A program made the translations under genes and the position numbers. 64,000 nucleotides of DNA, taken from positions 10,945,624 to 11,009,623 of the forward strand of contig CAKAKS010000031.1 in NCBI GenBank assembly GCA_916700875.1, read 5' to 3'. This document shows, piece after piece, positions 24,198 through 37,952 of the stretch (positions are counted from its first letter, which is position 1; every line of letters starts with the position of its first letter). The notes beneath the pieces were generated by a model. It did not search any database. It had not been told where the DNA came from and was given only the letters and a program-made list of their open reading frames with translations. This DNA is from Sebastes aleutianus (lineage: Eukaryota > Chordata > Actinopteri > Perciformes > Sebastidae).

Positions 24198-25375
24198 AAA
24201 TGGAGTACCTTGCTGGTAATGTTGGCCAAATGGGTCCAAGGCAACACTGGAGTTGAGTACAGGTCATTCCAATGAATTAATCAATGGCTTGATCTACCTC
24301 AAAGTATAATGTATAATAGCTCAATTGAAACATGCAAAGATAACTCTGAATGTAATTGCACATGAAATATCTCTGCCACCGCTTTATTTTAGCAGGCAGT
24401 TTTCCATTCACCGTTCCAACATCTAATTGTGAAACCTCGCAGTTTGCCCACAGAGAAACATTTGTGATTCTGCAGTCTCGCAGTGTGCCTCTACCTTAAT
24501 TTAAGTAAGAAAAGCTCAGCATCTACAAATGTACTTAACACTCACTAACGGCGGCCTTCCCACATTTAAAGCTAATGTAGTTATACGTAAGAGCAATTAG
24601 AGTCATTACGATGCTAATTTCAATTTCTTTGGGGCCCATCATTCCTTCTATTGTTGTGTAAGTTGAGATTTTTGCAGGCCTGAATGTGGCCTACAAGGAC
24701 CCCAGGGTCATTGTTATTACTAAGCTATGACCAATCAATCAGCACTGAAGTAGCATGTGATTGATAGAAATTAAGGAATTCCATACATGCTCTTTTTTGG
24801 GGGAAAAAAGTAATTATATTGAAAAAAAACAACTTCAATTTGCAGAAGTACTATAATGTTAGCTACATTATGAAAATGCAGCAGTTGTGGAAATAAAACT
24901 CCTTGTGTGAGGTTTCCGTTGTTTTAACATGTCTTAACCCAGAGGGCACAACTGAACTGACAATGACTGATGATAATTACTCTTCCCATAAATGATACAA
25001 AATGTAGAATTTTTTTGCAGGCTGCAACATTAATTCATGCCTTTCTTGGACTTTTTTTTTATCACTTGTTAATTTAACTTGTTAAATAACATTTATTTAA
25101 TAGCTAATAGCTGACAGTAGTTGCTTTCACACATGCAGCCATTGACACTTTTGGCACGCATTTACTTTTTGCCATTAAGGAGTTATGAACTGATATTGTA
25201 TTGTTGGGATCAATTGCAGCGATTTGTCTAATCAACACCAATTTCCATACTGCCACATTGTGTGAATTAAATGTTAAGGGCACCCACAACTTCAACATCA
25301 CACTTTTATTTTCCTATAACCATGGGTTTGGCTATAATGTTTGTGCACTATTGGTTACATTCCATTAAAACAATC

Positions 25376-25860
25376 TTAAAGGGGAACTATGCCCATTTTC
25401 AAAATTTATACACGTTATTTCTATGGTCTAAGACAGTCTTAAAGTATTAGTAAACATCCAAAAACTAGAGTTCTAAAGCTCAAACTTGTGATGTCACTGG
25501 GTATAAAGTGTGGAGGAGCTCCAAAGACAATGAATCGGGAGAGATGTTATAGATGACACTGAGGGAACACCCAGGACAACATTTTCTGTTTCACAACTGT
25601 GAACACTACAATAGAATAAAGCTAATTTGGGTATACAAAAGAAAACAAACATTCTGTGGGTCCACAAAATCAGTCTCCCATTCATTGTCTATGGAACCGC
25701 TACCAGACTTTATACCTGATGACATCACAAGTTTGAGACTTACTTCTCTGGTTTCACGCTTTGAGTGAGAGTAGCTCATGTTCATAAATATTGATTGAAC
25801 TTTACAAGGCCATGGAAATAACATATTGGAATTCATAATTTGGGTGGTGTTCCCCTTTAA
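25376..25860. mobile_element. Intact-looking foldback MITE (TTAAAGGGGAAC termini)
   Basis: Perfect 12-bp inverted termini are ttaaaggggaac (25376-25387) and gttcccctttaa (25849-25860), with weaker pairing continuing inward about 50 bp. An inner inverted pair, 25482-25542 against 25674-25734, matches over most of about 61 bp. It has no coding capacity. Confidence 0.8.
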
Positions 25861-27344
25861 GGTGTTGCCAATGTGTGAAGAGAAAGTTGCTGGCTACATG
25901 CTTACAGAAAAAAATGTTCACGGACATGATAGCTATCAGATAAGATGGGGATAATGATCTTCTTTACATGCGGATACACATCAGCAGTGAAAAGCTTAAT
26001 GCCTCTGTTCACAGTCTAATGTTAAATGAAATAGACGACTGTGATGTTATCATCTCAGCTGAGGCACAGTGACCTCTGAGCAGACATGTAGTAGTCCACT
26101 AAGACTTGCATATAGGCAACTTTTAATTCCATAAATAGAAAATTACACACCTGAAGCTAAGAGTTTTTTTATATTCTAAATATTGTCAAACTGAAGTAAA
26201 GAATTTAAAAAAGAAAACTTCTATATGCACTGTTTCGAAAATGTATTTGAGTTTGAGAATCAGGGTCACACAGTTTCACAGTAATGCATACGACTACATT
26301 CATTTCAATTAAAATGCGAATAAATGAAAGACAAAGATGCTTTTTATGATGGGGAGTTAGTTTTCAAATGATCATTAACCTTTCATAGTTTGACATGGAG
26401 TCTTATAAATTGCTACTGGTATACTTATGCTTTCTCTGTACTGGCCAGCTTTGTGGCTGCTCTGCATTAAATCAAGCCTGTAGAAATGAGCCAAAAGCTG
26501 GTTGGACTCGAGCCGAGCAATACGAGGCCAAAGCTGTCCACAAGCTCCCACACAGAGGATTAATAGTTTCTACTTCCTCGCACGGTGTCACCTGGAACTT
26601 GTGGAAAGGTTTTGTGCAGCAGCAACTCTGTGATTTGGGATTAAATTGATTTGTTATTATTTGTGACTGCAAAAAAAGGAGAAAGGAGTAATTTTTCTAC
26701 TATTTGCTCAGAGGTAACTCTAAGTTTTGCATAGAAATGTTGAAACCTGTGACTCTGTGGCTGGTTAGTCTAATAAAAATATACATATAGTTTTTTAACT
26801 AAAGCTAAAACCAGGTGATCTAAATAAATATTGTAGTAATTGTGGTGATTTCACATGAATACACAGATGCTGGTAAAACATATTTAAGCCTATAAAAAGT
26901 TGAACTACAGTCAGAAGGGACCACATAGTTTCTGAGCGAACCTGACCATAAATCCACTTGTCTTTCTGGCTCCAGTCCACATTTTTGGTGGCTTTAGTGG
27001 AATTTCACAGGTGAGCACCACACATGGGGGTTTTGTGAGACTTTGCTGTTCTCCACAGATGTTTTGACCAGACTTAGACTCAGACAAGCAAATATCTCGA
27101 CGATGTCGCATATCTTCACACGCACCGGGAGTATAAATGAAGGTTGCTTAGGTCAATTTCTCAACCAACACTGCAAAGTTGCTCTCTGACATTCATGCGA
27201 TTGCTCGTCTGTAACTTGTCAAGTTTGTGTTCTTAGTGCTGACCTTTAAGGGGACGGAGAAGTCCAGAATAAGAAGCTACCGTAGCTTACTAGCTTTATT
27301 GTACCATTCACTTTTATTTAACCTCCTGTTGGAGGGTCTTGTAT

Positions 27345-27957
27345 AGATCAGGCGGCAACCTCCAGTTCTGAAAAGTGAAGCCAATGCGGAAGTGCCTTAA
27401 ACTTTCTAATTGCCAACAGGGGGCGACTCCTCTGGTTGCAAAAAGAAGTCAGATTGTATAGAAGTCTATGAGAAAATGAGCCTACTTCTCACTTGATTTA
27501 TTACCTCAGTGAACATTGTAAACATGAGTTTATGGTCTCCATCGCTAGTTTCAAGTCTTCTTCAATACAACATGATGTTCATTTAGTAAATTATGGTCCC
27601 ATTTAGAGTCAGATAGACCATAAAACAGGGGATGCTTGAAGGCGTGGCTACCTTGTGATTGACAGGTCGCTACCACGGCGTTGTCCGGTTTTGGAGCTGT
27701 CCGTGTTTTCGTCTTACAACTTTAACCCTTTCACAGTGTGTTTTCAGTTCGTGAAAGTTAATTGTAACATTTTGGTCGCCTACAATGTCTTATTCAGCGT
27801 TCGGTTGTACTTAGCTCCACCCTCTCGTGTCACTTCTGGTTCCAAAAATCCAACATGGTCACGGCCAAAAACCAAGAAGGCAAAACGGCAGTCCCCAAAC
27901 CAATGGGTGATGTCATGGTGACTACGGTGACACTTCTTATATACAGACTATGGTCTA
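27345..27957. repeat. Dispersed fish repeat (GGGGGCGACTCC type)
   Basis: The segments caacagggggcgactcctct, agtctatgagaaaatgagcc, gattgacaggtcgctaccac and cttatatacagactatggtc occur in the order I know from a widespread fish repeat. The class is not determined. Confidence 0.6.
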
Positions 27958-29139
27958 GATGGGCACCCTATTTGCAAAACACCTTAAACATTCGAGGTAA
28001 TTGCTTAACCATTTGAGAATTTTGCATATCCAGGTTTACCATCTAGACACGACCCTGTTGGATTGGAAACGGTTCCATAAAAGTTAAGAAGCTAACAGAT
28101 TTACTGACTGACTGTTAGCAATTCCAATCATAGCTTTCATGCATGTTGTGCAATGGTGATCAGCCAGGAAGGAGCAGAAACAGATGTCCAGTATCAGCAA
28201 TATCAACAACTATGGTGCCCAAAGCATCAAGGAGCACGTCATAGATGTTGTCAAACTATGCAAGTCTTTCCTTGGGGGTCTCGTGAGGCGTCCTGGATGT
28301 AGAATTGTTTTTTGTGTTGTCCTGCTTGATGCACATCATTGTTCCAGATGCTCAACGTACCAGTATTTGCCACCTTGCAAAACCAGCTCTAACAACCTGT
28401 AGTTGCAGCTTTTAGTGGAACACATTTGATTTTGATTAATAGTTGTTGCCTCTCGGATGACTGACGGCTATTGGTCTGAACACAACTGGGAATGTGATGG
28501 TCCGCTGAGTGATGTTGTATAAACCTGTGGTGGTGTGTGGTTGTGTTTTTATCTAAAGTTTCCTATGAAGCAAGTAGCAGATTCTGACTTCTAATGGAGA
28601 CACCTCTATTTCTCTTCTTTTTCCTTTCTTCTGAAGCCAAAGCAAGTGATGATGGTGCATCATTGCCGCACAGTCTGCCTATACACACACAGATACATAA
28701 TCAAGAGCTCATAGAGGTTTATGTAAGCTATTATATGCACACGTGCTTTTAAGCATTCGTGCAAGCGTCCACACATGTCAGACCAACACATACATCAACA
28801 TGTGTATCAGATTCCTCCCACCACCCACAGTCAGTTTGACGGTTTTCAGGGTTGTTTCTACCCAAAGATTGTTTGTGTTTTGGGGGTTTGTCTGCGCTGC
28901 GGTAGCTGAGATCATAAAACCTGTGAGAGCTTAACAGCAACGCCACTGTTTGGCCTCCCGGCTCATTTCACCACCGTTTCACTCTCTCCGCGTGTCTGTC
29001 TTCTGACTAAGTTTCGGTCCCTTTTCAAAGGTTTTTACAACCTTGGTGTTATTTTCATAGCTTTGGACACCATTCTGGATATAAAATCTTTTTTAAACTT
29101 TTCTAGCAGCAAGGCTCTATAGGGACGGCAGTGTCGATC

Positions 29140-29420
29140 TGTTGGTCAGTCGGTCAGTTGGTCCACCACTTTGGTCCAGACAGGACTCTTTTTTTTATTA
29201 TTATTCTTTTCGATAGATTGCCATACATTTTAGTACAGACCTTCATGGTCCCCAGAGGATGAATCACACTGACTTTAGTGATCTGACTTTTTCTCTAGCA
29301 CCACCTTGAGGTGGTGCTTTTGTTTTAAGTGAAATGTCCACACAGCTTTGGGAAGGATTGCCATGCCATTTGGTTCTGACATTCATGGTCCCCAGAGGAT
29401 GAAAACTAATGACTTATGCT
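29140..29420 (+). repeat. Dispersed repeat family G, copy 1
   Basis: It contains gtccaccactttggtccaga, gacattcatggtccccagag (twice, near 29242 and 29381) and ctctagcaccaccttgaggt. A longer relative is at 44315-44746. Confidence 0.65.
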
Positions 29421-29423
29421 TCA

Positions 29424-29985
29424 TTTCCACTGCATGGTTCGGCTCGACTCGACTCAACTCAACTCAACTCAATTTTGGTACCAGGTCCTTCTCTCTATTT
29501 TGTTTTCCACAGCAGATAGTACCCCATCAGTGTAGGCGGGATGCTCAGCTGATCACCGTAGCGCCACCGTTTGAAACTGTCGTGACATCATCTTCAACGC
29601 GGCATTCGCTGAATCCTGTCATCAGCAACCAAACAGAGGAATGTCTACACTTCGTCAATTGTACGCGTAGCGTACGCTGTAGTTTTGCAGGCTGACATTT
29701 TTTTAAAATCTGGACCGAGTGAATCAAAAAATTGTTTGCTATTGACGGTAGCTTGGCTTTATTAAAAAATGGAGGGTTTGTGCAGGATGTCCAGTGTCAC
29801 GCATTTGACGATTCTAGTGATGATCCTATCTGGCCAATCAGTTCTAGTGTCGGCTCAGCTCTCTTGGAACTTCGATCGAGGTGGTACCAAAAAAAGTACC
29901 AGGTACTAGCCACTACTTTTGCTAATTGAAAACCAAAAAGGAGCGAGTTGAGTTGAGTGCAGCTGTGCTAAATGCAGAAGAATTG
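29424..29985. mobile_element. MITE-like element with CTCGACTCAACTC termini
   Basis: The left part is tttccactgcatggttcggc followed by repeated ctcaact units. The right part has agttgagttgagtgcagc then gtgctaaatgcag, an imperfect inverted terminus. The interior holds ggtaccaggt near both ends in inverted arrangement. I recognise it as a common fish element. Confidence 0.6.
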
Positions 29986-32206
29986 CAGAATTTGTTGACC
30001 ATTCACTATCCCCGTACCTTTAAATGTGTGTCTTTCACTCATTGTCTCACTCCACATCACTTCTTCCTCTGAGCTAAAATTAGTTGAACTTTTTTTGTAC
30101 AGTTTGTGTAGCTTTGACAGTTAAGTATTTTGGTCATAATCCCACATTACGGGATCATGTTTATGCGTGCGCCATCCTCAGTGAATGCAAAGAGACACTT
30201 TTCTGAAAACTGAACTCCCAACACATTTAGGATGTTTGGATGCTTTTCATATTTTGTTGGAAGTCTGTGGTTGTGAGGCTGCGGGTCCTGGCAGACGTCC
30301 GCACAACAACAACCATCTCTCTTCCCTCTGTGTCTCTCTCGCTCTCTGTCTTTCTATCTTTCCACCTATATTCCTCTTTATCGCTCTATTTTTTTCTCCC
30401 CTACAGTAATTTTTCTGACTTTCCTTCCTTTGTTTGTCTCTAAATATTGTTTTCCTGTTTATCTCTCTCAACCCCTTTGTCTCCTTTTATTGATCAGTCT
30501 TTCACCACAATAAACGGATGCATTTCTCAGATGGTTTGGATGCTAGGTCCTATTTTCCATGACATAGACTCATGTGTGAGGTTTGTACAGTGGTGGACTG
30601 TCGGTGTTAAAGGTCGAGCGCATTGTGGTTTGAGTCAGTGTTTTTGTTTAGAACGAGGGGAATTGATGCAAGCTGACGGAAAGTGTTTACATGCATATTA
30701 ATGTGCCGGTGGTGTGTGTGTGCGCGGCTCGTTCGGTTTGGTTTGCCAGCGGTGCTTTGGTGCTGAATCTGGGCCAGCGGTTTAAGGGAATTGCAGATAC
30801 TCCTAAATAGCGCCGTGTGGGTTTTTTGATTCCTGCTGTCTCTTTCTATCTGTCTTCTGCACAGTCAAAAGTTGAAGATTTATTTCTGGCGCTGCTGTTT
30901 TTGTTGTCTAGTTGCTGAGAACATGTTGTTTTAGCAACATATTTACCCATCATCCTGTGCAGTAGGAGATCTGGCGTCCTTAAGCCCAAAAGAAGTGTTT
31001 TGTAAAAAAAAGCTGTATCAGTTCAGAACAGGTCTTTAGATAAGTGTAATCCTGATATATGAACACCTTATTAATACCGTAATAATGTTGTGACTACTGA
31101 ATTGCAGTTTAATAATTTAACAAATCTGAAACAAAGCAATTTAAGACATGAAATGTCCAAATATTATGTCATGATAAGACACCCATGCAAATGAATTGAA
31201 GTTTTAATTTATACAGTTTAACACCTTTTAAACCTCCAAACTGTCAGTCCTGTGACAACCATGTAAACTTCTATGAGCTAAAAAAACAGCCCTCTTTTCA
31301 GCTTTTTGCCAATACATTTTACAGCAAATCCAAAAGAGATTTTTTTTTTCATTTACTGAAGAAGTAAGATCATTTTGTCAGCCATAGAGAAAAACTTCAA
31401 CCTTCAGTTTGTCTGAAAAATCAAACAAAAAAACAAAAAACAAAACAAAATCACCAATGTCCAAGATACATTTCATTGGACAACACCAAAATGCGTTATG
31501 CGTTTATGTGATTTTCCTTTCATAATTTGATCATTTGCATTAGTATAGGTCATTCAGAAACCCTTCAAATTTGACAACAAAACCCAGAAATGTTTAAACT
31601 GGCTGCAAGTTTTGTGGATAAGATTCCCAGTAACCAGTCGCTTCACTTTAAACTCATCAAGTCATCCACCAACTTAAGAAAATAAAATGCATGCATAAAG
31701 GACACATATTGCAAAAAGGTTTATACATTCTTTTGAGGGGGCATTTCCAAATTTAGATATGTTGTAACACTGATGGAACATCTACTGTATGCACTGCCCG
31801 ACTTTTAATTTGAAGACACACTGCTTTTCTATGTGTCTTATGTATGTGCAAACTGGACTGTTGGAGCAAATACTTTCTCCAGCAGACTAATAATATCTGC
31901 GTTGGGAAGAGATTTTCAGAATAGAGCAGGAATATTTTGAGAAAAATGTATATATTTGAATACTAATAGTAAACAGGTGAAATCAGTCTAGTTGCTTTAA
32001 GGTGTCGAAAGATACTTTATTGAAATATCACTTTCTCAAAATATTACTCTTTCCCCCCCAAAAAAAATCTATTACTTTTTTCTCAAAATATTAGGAATTT
32101 ATTATTGAACTCTCAGATTTTTTTTACCAGTTGCTCTAATATTCTGTCATAGAAAACAATAATGTAATAAAATATAAAAATGCAATGTGGTTTGAGTTAC
32201 TCTTAT

Positions 32207-32534
32207 GCTGCATTCACACAAAATCAGGCATTGCAGTGATTCGCTGCAGGGTTGTTGTGCGGTGGTCGGGGCGAGTCACTTTAATGGCCCATTAACTGTG
32301 ACGACTAACGTCTTTTGTTCCCTCGTGGCTGGCTTGTACAGCTCTGGATCGCTGGTTAAATGATTGGCCACCGCAGCGTGACGTCGGGGTTGCGTTTCCC
32401 CCAAAAAACGCTGCGTTTTTACGGCACTCCCTGCGGCCGCCGCAGCCCAAACGCAACACCCAAACTACCCTTGTTCAAAATGAATGGAAAAACTTGCGTT
32501 TTCGCTGCACCGCCTGATCTCGTGTGAATGCGGC
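32207..32534. mobile_element. MITE, 328 bp, GCTGCATTCACAC termini
   Basis: Inverted termini of 23 bp lie at 32207-32229 and 32512-32534 with few mismatches (ctgcattcacacaaaatcag against ctgatctcgtgtgaatgcgg). The GC-rich interior (gcggccgccgcagccc) contrasts with AT-rich surroundings. I did not find a clear target duplication. Confidence 0.7.
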
Positions 32535-33270
32535 TTGACATGACAGAATAAATAAAGTATGAATGAAGTCTTTCCCTCCACTGGGGTTGAGGTTGATGTG
32601 GTTTAAGCTATATTGTTTATGTGAACGTAGTAATGGAGCAGTCAGTGTCCATTAGTGACCTTAAGAGGTCAAACTGTCTGACCTCAGCAGAAGCTAAGTG
32701 TATATGTGTGTTTTGTCCTGAAATATGAAGCGTACAAAAAGTATTCCCAAAAGATTTGATGCAGTTTTATTGCAGGAGATTGACAGCTGAGGGATTAATA
32801 CAGAGCCTCAAGTTATATATTTTGTGTGTGTGTGATGAAAAGACATGAACATAACTAATGTAGTGACACTGAAGACAGGTGATGATGAATCTAAGGGGCT
32901 GTCAGTGGTTGCAACGTGGCTACTTTTTCCTGCGTGAATGCGGATAATCTTGATCTTATGTACTCCTTTTTTCCCTGTTTCCGTGATGACACACACACAA
33001 CGTGAATACTGGGATGGTCCACGTGTATCCACGCTAAGTGGTCGCAGCTGCATTGGTTTGAATCTCGGCGTGAGACAGTGTTGTTCTTGACTCGTGCCGT
33101 CCTGAAGATTAACAGCGTTCCTTCGGTCGACAGACAAGTCGTAGAGATTGATGGCTGTTTTCCTTGTGGCTCGCTGTGTTTTCAAGACCCTCGTGTTGTT
33201 TCTGAGAGGACTGATGGGCTGAGTGGCTGGCCGGCTGCTCTGTGGGTTTTCTATGTGCGTGTCTGTGTAT

Positions 33271-33271
33271 A

Positions 33272-33303
<32 letters not shown>

Positions 33304-33423
33304 TGAGAAAGACAGAGGCAGAGGAAGTCTGTGGTTGCCAACTCTCACAAGCTCTTCTCTCCAGTTTGGTCACTGAGTGATGACAGGTGCCACCATAGTG
33401 TGTGTGTGTGTGTGTGTGTGTGT
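33271..33423. repeat. (GA)n at 33271-33298 and (GT)n at 33398-33423
   Basis: Two pure dinucleotide runs separated by about 100 bp. They produce long chance frames on the minus strand. Confidence 0.95.
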
Positions 33424-34065
33424 AGTGTGCTACAAGGATTACACATTTTTGTAGTCCAACCAGGAAGTTAGCATCGCCCTGGTTCACTCGACAAAAGACC
33501 AATGGAATTTTTCCATTGGGTTTTGGATTATTGCAGCAAATAAGCTCTGTGGCGAACACACGTTTATGATACTTACACGTTTTGTTCAGCAGGATAATCC
33601 TCACAAATGAACATCACTTTATGATTTTTGAAGTGTAAATGCAATCGGCAGAAGTAAGAAGCTAACTTTAGGCTATAAACGAACTACACAACGGTCGCAC
33701 GAACGCGCATACACAACGGGACTGTAAAGGCAGACAAGTCATTTAGCCACTTGTTAGCAACCGCCTTAAGACATGTAAAAGCTTTAAAATTCACGAGTGT
33801 GATATTTACTGACACATTTTATATCGTAGAACAAAACGTTTAAATCTCTGAAGCTTTTGTTAACCACAGACCTTATTTCAGGCATCTAACTAAAAACTCA
33901 TTCAAAAAACTCATTGACTTCCAGACGAGGGAACCAGAAGTGCTAAAATACTAACTCATTCCTGTAGCACTATATTTGCATACTATTATAATAATGAGGG
34001 AGTTAAATTTTGTATCTTGACAGGGTTAGAACTTTTCTCCTGTTTACATTTTCTTTTCAACTGAT

Positions 34066-34345
34066 GATCAGCCGATTCTATTGATTGAGAGTAGTGGCAG
34101 ACACATTTATATTTATTATATTATATAGATTACTGATTAATCCGTCAGTAACTTTTGTCTTTGTTGATTCAGTCTATAAAATGTCAGTAGACAGTTCAAA
34201 GAGCCTGAGGTGAAATCTTGAAAGTGCTCGTTTTGTCCAAGACATTCAATTTACAGTGATGTAAAACAGCATATCTGCACGTTCAAGAAGCTGGAACCAC
34301 CAGCGTATTTGGCATTTTTGCTTAATAATTAATCAATGATCAGTT
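34066..34345. repeat. Dispersed repeat family C-like, degenerate copy
   Basis: It carries gattactgattaatccgtc, agtctataaaatgtcagtag and ttgcttaataattaatcaat in the order of the fish repeat with AATCGATTA ends. Confidence 0.4.
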
Positions 34346-35026
34346 TGTCGTAGGTTTGTCGTAGTATCATTTAGCCCGGAAGCGAAAGAACACATCCAAG
34401 CATGAAACACAAAGGCATCGTTGCTTCAGCAAGAGACACACCACTTGCACGTGTTTTGGGTGTGCAGTCTTTCTAATTATTGTACGTATTGTCACTTCAT
34501 ACTTCGACAGTTTTACAACAAACTTTCTTGACTTTCAGAATTATCTTTTAAATTGACAAACATAGTGTGTAATTCACGGCACAATTCAAACTGGATAAAA
34601 AAACAAAACAAAAAAACATATATTTTTTCTGAAATAAGGTCCCGTGGTGGTAAACCAGAAGGGGAATGACTTCACCTCTCTATTCATTCACTGTCAGTTG
34701 ATGCGTGTTGACCTTTTGTTTCTTTCAATCTTCAGTCATTTTTCATTCAATGTTTTGACATGATAGATGTGTACACATGTCGTGTTGGCGTGTGTGTGTC
34801 TTAGGGTGTGTTGGTTGTACAGCTTGTTTAGGGGTGTAGTGAAGCAGGATAGAGTGGAGGGTTTGAGAAGTTGACATTTCAATCACACCACACACACACA
34901 CACACGAACGAACACAGACCTCCAGCCATTTGGTTTGAGGCTGATTCTCTGTGACAGCCTAAATATTTGGCTGCGTCCGGGCACCAAGGTAAATGCACCC
35001 CACAAGAATGTTTTTACAGGCCGACA

Positions 35027-35043
35027 GAGAGAGAGAGAGGGAT

Positions 35044-35075
<32 letters not shown>

Positions 35076-35076
35076 G
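35027..35076. repeat. (GA)n microsatellite
   Basis: It is a GA run with a few interruptions. Confidence 0.9.
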
Positions 35077-35256
35077 TTTTGGACGATAAAGAGAGAGAAA
35101 GAGGGAACACACAGAAAGAAAGAGAAGAACTGTATTCACCGCTACATTTACATGTGGTTTGTACGTTGGCCATCAGTGTGGTCTGCGCGGATCAAATGTT
35201 CATTGTGAGAGACCTTGCCACCCATTCAGCATTTATAGGAAGTGTATACTGACTCA

Positions 35257-35583
35257 GGGCTTGGCGATGATTTAATATGGTAATTTATTGTCTTTCAATG
35301 GAATCATATTGTGATGAAATCATATATCAAGATATCCTGATACACAATTACGCCGTCTAAATTGATAATAATAACAAATACATACGAACTCTCCGAAAAT
35401 TGGATCATTTTGCACTAAAGTTCATAATTAAAAGAGAAAATACTTAGTATTTAATTCACACAGGATTCTACAAAACCATGTGGTTATTTCATATAGACTT
35501 TTTATTTATTGAATAACAAGAAAACATGCTATATTATAGATTATATATTGTTGATGATGATTTTGGCCATATTGCCCAGCCCC
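35257..35583. mobile_element. MITE-like element (GGGCTTGGCGAT / ATTGCCCAGCCCC termini)
   Basis: The left end gggcttggcgatgatttaat and right end ggccatattgcccagcccc pair imperfectly as inverted termini. The AT-rich interior has no frame. Confidence 0.5.
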
Positions 35584-37083
35584 ATACTGTACACTGTAAT
35601 AGTTGTAAGCAGATATAAGCATTTCTGAACATATTTGTCAACATTTACGCTGGTATGTTAACATTTCATGAATTATAAAAATACAGTTGTGATAATATAA
35701 AATATAATTTCATAGAAGTTCTAATTGTTGACAAATGCCGTGCATTAATAAACACCTATACATGCTAAAAGAAGAGTGTTGGTGCCCCATTGGTGCACTG
35801 ATCGATTAATATTATTGTCTTCAAAGGGAATTGTGTCATATCATGCAGACATACTTCATTTGATACATAAAACAATTAGAATATCACCATCTGACAATTT
35901 GATGGCATGGGGGTTAAAATCATTCCCCACCCTGTTAGACCTGTTCTTTTGAAAAGTAATTTTTTAAGTTAAAAATGTAAAGCGTGCAGCGGTTCAAGCT
36001 TCTCAATCCAATGAGAAGAGTTGTTATACTTTTTTTAATCATAGCAAATTGATCATCTTTGATTTGTTGATCAGCCGAAACGAGCATCATGAAGACGTCA
36101 GTGTGGGCTTCGGGATATGTTGACACTGTTTTCTAACATTAGATTAGTTTAATTATAAGAAGAATAAGTAATCAATGAAAATAATCATGAGTTGCAGACA
36201 TTGTATAGAGCTGGAAATACGTTGTCTATTTAAGAATAAACCCTTTAATATATCCCATCCCGTCCAGTGAAAACCCTTTTTTTTTTTTCATGCACATTTT
36301 GAAGAGAAAGAAACTTAGTGTGCGCACACAAACCTCAGCTGTCTGGCTCTCTGAGAGAGCTGTTCATTCATTGATTGGACTGTTCATGATCAAAAGGAAT
36401 AGGATATATCAATTATACCGGCGGAGGGTGGATTTTCCTTTCAAAAAGACGAGAGGGGGAAACAATCTTCGGTCATCATTATTGTCAAAGATGTACAGGC
36501 CCGGGGATTTTTCTCTGTGTGGCTTGGCGAGGAAATCATCATCTTTCTTTTTGTCTTTTTTTTTTGCTCCATCCTCCCTCCTGTGGAGGAAATCTAGGCT
36601 CCATATTTTCTTTCTTTTGTCTCATATTTGGAAATTAATAACGCTAACTTCAAAGGTCCGCTTTGAGCTCCGCAGATGCTGCGATAATCCCACGATGATG
36701 AAGCATTTAAACATGCTCATTTATACATGCACAGAAGCATACATGTACATACACATACACGGAGAAAAAGCCCTAATCTCGTACAGGTGTATACGCACTT
36801 ACATGCACGAAAGACACACGCGGCGGAGGAGGTCATGAGTGACCCGAGGAATGCGGGGGTCAAATCTTTAAAGACCTGGCTGATAGAGGGGATGTGTAGG
36901 ATCAAAGGAGAGAGAAAAGGGAGGGAGAGATGGATGGAAGGAGGCATAGGAGGAGAGGGAGGGAATGTACAGGATCAAAGAGGAGAGGAAGGGAGGGATG
37001 AAATGATGGGAGGATGAATGGAGGAGTGAGAGCGAAGGTGTAGGCATGGGAGGTGGGAGAAAAGTAACAGAAAATGTACTAAA

Positions 37084-37096
37084 GGGGGGGGGGGGG
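37084..37096. repeat. Poly-G run (13 G)
   Basis: An uninterrupted G run inside a purine-rich region (36900-37140). Confidence 0.95.
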
Positions 37097-37952
37097 ACTG
37101 GAGGGAAGGAAAGGGGGAGATAGGGGAGAGGAGAGGACGTAAAAACAATACTGATAACTCAAAGTGACAGGTGTGTGTGTGTGTGCCTGCGTTTAAACGG
37201 TGGGTTTTCAGCCATAAAAGTGAAAGCGCACTTGTGCAGTGGTGAAAGATTTATGCATGTGCAGATGTGTGTGTGAATGGGGGAATGTCAGAAAAATACC
37301 TGCTGAATGAAGCTGTGACCATTTGTTGCAGCTGCAGGACCCATTAGCTACTCGTTGACAGTCATTTCTTTATAAATGTGGATACATTTAGTCCTTTTTG
37401 CTTCAGCTATGCGTGAATACTCCACCAGAACTTTCTTTTGAACTCCAAAATCGTCACCGTTTGTAGGCTTTTAAAGGTGACTGAACGATTTTTGAGCTCA
37501 CTTCTTTCAGAGGATCAGCTTAGATTCACAGGAGTTACAATGGTTTTTATTTGTCCAACCAAAAGAAGACTGTCAAAATGTCTAAAAAAAAAAATTCAAA
37601 CTTCTCAAACCACTTGTGCAGCATAACTGAATTCTCCGCTGTTTATCTGTATGTTCAAACTAGGAACTGGTGTAGTATTTAATGCCATTTCACTTGTGCA
37701 GTTTTCTGACAAAGTCAACAGCCATAAAATTTGTCAAAAGTGGTCATCCTTTCCAGAACAGAGGCAGTAATACCTCATTCGTTGTTTGCCAGTTGCCATA
37801 ACACTATACAAGGAGGATTAAGAAGTGAATAGTGCTGGGTATTGAACCTATCCAGATTCCACCTATCCTTAACACAAAGTATGAAAACTGGCGTAGCAGT
37901 ACCGAAAATTGGCATTGAAAAAAATCGTATTCTTTGATTCGATAGTTGCTAT

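Noticed and set aside
32808..33341. Minus-strand frame of 177 codons
   Set aside because: It includes the (GA)n/(CT)n run translated as Ser/Leu repeats; it has no domain and no splice or coding evidence.
33876..34646. Inverted pair gaccttatttcag / ctgaaataaggtc about 750 bp apart as transposon ends
   Set aside because: Only 13 bp match, no target duplication was seen, and the interior contains an unrelated repeat; not strong enough to call.
36290..36838. Plus-strand frame of 182 codons, the longest non-repeat frame apart from exon 2
   Set aside because: No recognisable domain, irregular composition with poly-Ser/Phe and Tyr/His-rich stretches, and CA-like sequence at its end. It is most likely chance, though conservation was not testable.
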